Below, piece by piece: positions 37,254 to 40,802 of a stretch of 40,802 nucleotides of DNA. The DNA lies in contig JABDPJ010000246.1 of assembly GCA_013042835.1 (NCBI GenBank), positions 1 through 40,802 on the forward strand. The letters are read 5' to 3'. This DNA comes from Lysobacterales bacterium. GTDB lineage: Bacteria > Pseudomonadota > Gammaproteobacteria > Xanthomonadales > SZUA-36. A program made the position numbers and the translations under genes. The notes below the pieces were generated by a model. That model was not told the origin of the DNA. It was given only the letters and a program-made list of their open reading frames with translations, and searched no databases. The first letter of the stretch is position 1. Each line of letters opens with the position of its first letter.

Positions 37254-39347
37254 GTGCAAAAACTGACAAAGTCATTTCAATTCGGCGAGCATACCGTCAC
37301 CATCGAAACCGGTGAAATTGCCCGCCAGGCGAGCGCCACAGTTATGGTCAACATGGCCGACACCGTGGTCATGGTTGCCGTAGTCGGACAGAAAGAAGCC
37401 AAACCCGGCCAGTCTTTCTTCCCGTTAACGGTCAACTACCAGGAAAAATTCTACGCTGCCGGGCGCATCCCGGGCGGCTTCTTCAAGCGTGAAGGACGTC
37501 CGACCGAAAAAGAGACACTGACCTGTCGTCTGATCGACCGTCCGATTCGTCCGCTGTTTCCAAAAGGATTTCTGAACGAGGTCCAGGTTACCGCAAATCT
37601 TATCTCTTCCAACCCGGAAGTGGATGGTGATATCCCCGCCCTGATCGGCACATCCGCGGCGCTGGCGTTGTCCGGCATGCCGTTCAGCGGTCCGATAGGT
37701 GCATCGAAGGTCGGTTACATCAACAATGAGTATGTGCTGAATCCAAGCACCACCCAGTTGGAAGACTCTTCACTGAACCTAATTGTTGCCGGCACCGAGA
37801 ATGCCGTCCTGATGGTTGAATCTGAAGCCGACCTGCTTCCGGAGGACGTCATGCTGGGCGCCGTGACATTCGGCCACGACGCCATGAAAGCCGTTGTGAG
37901 CGCGATCAACGAACTGGTCGCCGAGGCGGGCGTGGAAAAATGGGGGTGGGAAGCTGCTGCAGAAGACACTGACCTGAAGGCAAAGGTCGAGGCTGCCGCC
38001 ACCGACGGTCTGAAAGCCGCTTACGCCATTGCCGACAAGATGGAGCGGCAAGCGGCCGTTGCCGAAGTGAAGAGCTCATTGATTGAATCTCTTTGCAATG
38101 AAGAAGATGAAAACGCACCTGCAGCAGCAGATGTTGCGGGCGCCTTGTACAAGCTCGAAAAGTTCCTTGTCCGCGACCACATTCTTTCCGGCAATCCCCG
38201 CATTGACGGTCGTGACCTGACCACCGTTCGGCCGATCACCGTCAAGCCCGGTATCCTGCCACGCACCCATGGTTCCGCCCTGTTTACACGTGGTGAGACA
38301 CAGGCCATCGTGACCACCACCCTGGGCACCACCCGGGATGCGCAGCTGATCGACGCGGTCAACGGAGAATACAAGGATCCGTTCATGCTGCACTACAACT
38401 TCCCGCTGTTCTGCGTGGGTGAGACCGGTTTTGCCGGCGGCCCCAAGCGTCGGGAAATCGGTCATGGCTGGCTGGCACGCCGCGGTGTGACGGCGGTATT
38501 GCCAACTATCGAGGACTTTCCCTACGTCGTTCGCGTGGTTTCGGAAATCACCGAATCAAACGGCTCCAGCTCAATGGCGTCAGTTTGTGGCACCTCCCTG
38601 GCGCTGATGGACGCGGGCGTACCGGTCAAGGCGCCGGTTGCCGGCATCGCCATGGGCTTGATCAAGGAAGGCGACCGCTTTGCAGTGCTCAGCGACATTC
38701 TGGGTGATGAGGACCACCTCGGTGACATGGATTTCAAGGTAGCCGGAACGGCAGACGGAATTACCGCCCTGCAGATGGATATCAAGATCGAAGGCATCAA
38801 CGAGGAAATCATGCGGATTGCGCTGTCACAGGCGCATGAAGGCCGTAATTTCATCCTGGGTGAAATGAACAAGGTTATCTCCGAACCGCGTGGCGAAATG
38901 TCCGAGTTTGCACCGCGCCTGGTAACGATCAAGATCCATCCGGACAAGATCCGCGACGTAATCGGCAAGGGTGGCGTCACCATCCGCAGCATCACCGAGG
39001 AAACCGGCGCGACCATAGATATCGCCGATGACGGCACGATTACCATCGGTTCCGTGAACAAGGAAGCCGGTGACGATGCACGCAAGCGCATCGAGCAGAT
39101 TACCGCTGACATCGAGCCCGGCCAGATATTCGAAGGCAAGGTCATCAAGATCATGAACTTCGGCGCATTTGTTTCGCTGACCCCGGGCCGCGATGGCCTG
39201 GTGCACATCTCGCAGCTTTCCGATGAGCGCGTTGAGAATGTCACTGACGTGGTCAAGGAAGGCGAAGTCGTCAAGGTCAAGGTTCTTGAAGTCGACAAGC
39301 AAGGCCGTGTCCGCCTGTCCATGAAAGAGGTAGGCAAAGACGACTAA
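37254..39347 (+). CDS. pnp: Polyribonucleotide nucleotidyltransferase (PNPase)
   Basis: PNPase degrades RNA 3' to 5' by phosphorolysis and is part of the RNA degradosome. A GTG at 37254 is chosen: AGGA (37243-37246) is 7 bp upstream, and [20 protein letters not shown] matches the family start. An ATG at 37236 or GTG at 37224 would add six or ten residues. The product is 697 residues (711 in E. coli). Two RNase PH domains flank a helical linker: the second has [36 protein letters not shown] (catalytic Asp region) and [15 protein letters not shown] domain ([18 protein letters not shown]) and a complete S1 domain finish the protein. Confidence 0.97.
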   Translation: MQKLTKSFQFGEHTVTIETGEIARQASATVMVNMADTVVMVAVVGQKEAKPGQSFFPLTVNYQEKFYAAGRIPGGFFKREGRPTEKETLTCRLIDRPIRPLFPKGFLNEVQVTANLISSNPEVDGDIPALIGTSAALALSGMPFSGPIGASKVGYINNEYVLNPSTTQLEDSSLNLIVAGTENAVLMVESEADLLPEDVMLGAVTFGHDAMKAVVSAINELVAEAGVEKWGWEAAAEDTDLKAKVEAAATDGLKAAYAIADKMERQAAVAEVKSSLIESLCNEEDENAPAAADVAGALYKLEKFLVRDHILSGNPRIDGRDLTTVRPITVKPGILPRTHGSALFTRGETQAIVTTTLGTTRDAQLIDAVNGEYKDPFMLHYNFPLFCVGETGFAGGPKRREIGHGWLARRGVTAVLPTIEDFPYVVRVVSEITESNGSSSMASVCGTSLALMDAGVPVKAPVAGIAMGLIKEGDRFAVLSDILGDEDHLGDMDFKVAGTADGITALQMDIKIEGINEEIMRIALSQAHEGRNFILGEMNKVISEPRGEMSEFAPRLVTIKIHPDKIRDVIGKGGVTIRSITEETGATIDIADDGTITIGSVNKEAGDDARKRIEQITADIEPGQIFEGKVIKIMNFGAFVSLTPGRDGLVHISQLSDERVENVTDVVKEGEVVKVKVLEVDKQGRVRLSMKEVGKDD

Positions 39348-39372
39348 CCCGTCTTTCGGTCAAAAAGCAAAG

Positions 39373-39403
39373 AAAAATGCCCGGTTTGCCCGGGCATTTT
39401 TTT
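39373..39403 (+). terminator. Strong intrinsic terminator after pnp
   Basis: ATGCCCGG (39377-39384) pairs with CCGGGCAT (39390-39397) around a 5-base loop, flanked by A-run/T-run pairing and seven T. It sits 25 bp after the pnp stop and closes the metY-pnp operon, separating it from the phosphonate genes. Confidence 0.92.
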
Positions 39404-39438
39404 GTCTCAAAAAAGTACCTGTTTGCACCACCGTCATA

Positions 39439-39470
39439 TAGACAACTGCCGGCCCACATCAGGTTACAAT
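39439..39470 (+). promoter_or_regulatory. Weak promoter candidate for the phosphonate genes
   Basis: TAGACA (39439-39444) and TACAAT (39465-39470) each match five of six consensus bases but are 20 bp apart, longer than usual. They fall in the 92-bp gap between the pnp terminator and the PntC-like gene, where a promoter is needed. Confidence 0.3.
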
Positions 39471-39495
39471 ACACAGCATTAAGAAGGAGGCTTAC

Positions 39496-40257
39496 ATGCA
39501 CGCAATAATCCTTGCTGCCGGTCGCGGCAACCGCCTTGCGGAATTCAACCCGGATGGTCGACCCAAGTGCCTGTTGGAGTTTGGCGGGCGCAGCCTGCTG
39601 GAGCGCCAGCTGGACATTCTCTTCCGTCTCGGCGTCAGGCATGCAACGCTGGTGCTTGGCTATAAGGCGGGTTTGATTGTTGAGCATATCGCGACACTTT
39701 CTTCGCGTCCTGAAATGGCGTTATTTTATAATCCGGCCTTTGAAAAAGGCAGCGTGCTGAGCCTGCTCGCCGCCCATGAGATGATGACCAGCGGCGAGAC
39801 CGTCCTGGTCCTGGATGCGGACGTGTTGTTTCACCCCCGGATAATGCAGAAGTTGATCGAATCCGCGCATGAGAATTGTTACTTGCTCGACCGGGATTTT
39901 GCCGCTGGCGATGAGCCGGTGAAAATTGCCATCCACGCGGGGGAAATGGTGGAGTTCAGAAAAGCGCTGCCGGACGGGTTGGAGTTTGATACCTTGGGCG
40001 AGTCGGTGGGCTTTTTCAAGTTCAATGGCGAGATCGCGGCTAAAATTTCACAAGCTTGTGAAGATTACAACTCTGAAGGCCTGTTGGGTGCCCCGCACGA
40101 GGAGGCCTTGCGGGATGTTTTGCTGGCGCAGCCCTCGGCCTTTGCATGCGAAGATGTCAGCGGCCTGCCATGGCTTGAGATAGACTTTCCTGAAGATGTG
40201 GAACGGGCGATCAAAGAGGTGTTGCCCGCGATACAAAAGGATGTAGCTGATTTTTGA
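39496..40257 (+). CDS. pntC: PntC-like phosphonate (or phosphocholine) cytidylyltransferase
   Basis: This 253-residue NTP transferase has the nucleotide-binding loop LAAGRGNRL (7-14) and PKCLLEFGG with Lys24, the metal-binding DAD (D107, D109) in [10 protein letters not shown], and a C-terminal [11 protein letters not shown] (D230, D234). Enzymes of this type transfer CMP to small phosphorylated amino alcohols. LicC acts on phosphocholine; PntC acts on 2-aminoethylphosphonate and is typically encoded with PEP mutase. Here PEP mutase follows directly 17 bp downstream, so PntC is favoured. AAGGAGG (39484-39490) lies 5 bp before the ATG, one of the strongest ribosome sites in the window. The product would be CMP-aminoethylphosphonate for attachment to lipid or glycan; substrate is inferred. 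Confidence 0.8.
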   Translation: MHAIILAAGRGNRLAEFNPDGRPKCLLEFGGRSLLERQLDILFRLGVRHATLVLGYKAGLIVEHIATLSSRPEMALFYNPAFEKGSVLSLLAAHEMMTSGETVLVLDADVLFHPRIMQKLIESAHENCYLLDRDFAAGDEPVKIAIHAGEMVEFRKALPDGLEFDTLGESVGFFKFNGEIAAKISQACEDYNSEGLLGAPHEEALRDVLLAQPSAFACEDVSGLPWLEIDFPEDVERAIKEVLPAIQKDVADF

Positions 40258-40274
40258 CCCGGGATGAGAGTATC

Positions 40275-40802
40275 GTGCGAAAGACCACGCAATTGAAGAA
40301 TATGCTGAACTCCGCACAGACGGAGTTTATCCTCGAAGCGCATAACGGCCTGTCTGCACGGATAGTGGAGGAGGCCGGTTTCAAGGGTATCTGGGGTTCT
40401 GGACTCGCGCTGTCGGCCCAGCACGCCGTGCGGGACAACAACGAACTTTCCTGGACCCAGGTCGTAGAACAACTGGCGTTCATGACCGACGTCACCCAAA
40501 TACCCATCCTGTTGGATGGCGATACAGGCTACGGCGATTTCAACAATATGCGCAGGCTGGTGCGCAAGCTGGGCCAGATCGGCATCGCCGGAGTTTGCAT
40601 TGAAGACAAGCTGTTTCCTAAAACCAACAGCTTTATCCAGGGTGAGGCTCAGCCGCTCGAAGATATCCCGACTTTCTGCGGCAAGATCCAGGCCGGCAAG
40701 GATTCCCAAACCGATGACGATTTCTGCATTGTCGCCAGGGTGGAGGCCTTTATTGCAGGCTGGGGTCTGGACGAGGCCCTGAAGCGCGCAGAGGCCTATC
40801 AC
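40275..40802 (+). CDS. aepX: Phosphoenolpyruvate mutase (right-truncated)
   Basis: PEP mutase rearranges phosphoenolpyruvate to phosphonopyruvate, the step that creates the C-P bond in nearly all natural phosphonates. The frame starts at GTG 40275 (GAGAG upstream) and stays open for 176 codons to the window edge. Residues W40, S42, D54, D81, D83, E110, K116, N118 and R155 fall exactly four positions before W44, S46, D58, D85, D87, E114, K120, N122 and R159 of the mussel enzyme as I remember its numbering, so the active site seems complete. The diagnostic [10 protein letters not shown] (110-119) separates it from isocitrate lyase-type relatives that carry KKCGH. The C-terminal part, including the end of the barrel, is outside the window. 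It is 17 bp after pntC, so both are likely one operon. Confidence 0.93.
   Translation, partial: MRKTTQLKNMLNSAQTEFILEAHNGLSARIVEEAGFKGIWGSGLALSAQHAVRDNNELSWTQVVEQLAFMTDVTQIPILLDGDTGYGDFNNMRRLVRKLGQIGIAGVCIEDKLFPKTNSFIQGEAQPLEDIPTFCGKIQAGKDSQTDDDFCIVARVEAFIAGWGLDEALKRAEAYH

Noticed and set aside
38522-39337. 271-codon minus-strand frame in pnp
   Set aside because: Antisense shadow of the second RNase PH, KH and S1 regions, with Ser/Pro/Ile-rich sequence typical of such shadows.
40264-40296. ATG at 40264 as start of PEP mutase
   Set aside because: It is out of frame and hits a stop after ten codons; GTG 40275 is in frame with the conserved protein.

Overview
This window looks like ordinary chromosome from a gammaproteobacterium with moderately high GC. 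Gene order and protein details resemble the Xanthomonadales/Woeseia/Chromatiales side of the class more than enterics: nuoC and nuoD are separate, NuoC carries an insert, NuoG lacks the extra cluster-N7 cysteines, and tpiA-secG-tRNA-Leu leads directly into nuoA. This placement rests on remembered family features; no species can be named from the sequence.

Layout. Bases 1-14065 are housekeeping genes: the end of holA, nadD, rsfS, rlmH, maf (YhdE type), rng, yhdP, tldD, then convergent darP (yjgA), divergent pmbA/tldE, an unrecognised membrane-anchored protein with an HELLH motif, a convergent short-chain dehydrogenase and an NnrU-family membrane protein. Bases 14313-30270 hold tpiA, secG, tRNA-Leu(GAG) and a complete 14-gene nuoA-N operon for respiratory complex I, with very tight spacing and many ATGA, TGATG or TAATG overlaps. 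Bases 30373-39347 are the classic metY-rimP-nusA-infB-rbfA-truB-rpsO-pnp transcription/translation operon, starting with initiator tRNA-Met and closed by a strong intrinsic terminator at 39373-39403.

The last 1.3 kb changes subject. After that terminator comes a strong Shine-Dalgarno and two genes: a PntC-like nucleotidyltransferase and, running off the right edge, phosphoenolpyruvate mutase with every known catalytic residue in place. This is the beginning of a phosphonate-biosynthesis operon, probably for a C-P-bond-containing cell-surface or lipid decoration, and is the most interesting part of the window. The rest of that pathway lies outside the window.

The core genes fit together as follows: replication clamp loading (holA), NAD synthesis (nadD), ribosome silencing and modification (rsfS, rlmH, darP), envelope lipid transport (yhdP), peptide maturation (tldD/pmbA), aerobic energy conservation (nuo) and translation/RNA turnover (metY to pnp). 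Non-coding points of interest are a chain of hairpins between metY and rimP, hairpins in the pnp leader, copies of a GTCATCCCCGC palindromic repeat at two loci, and an initiator tRNA with a T1/T72 mismatch. No CRISPR array, insertion sequence, prophage or rRNA gene was seen.
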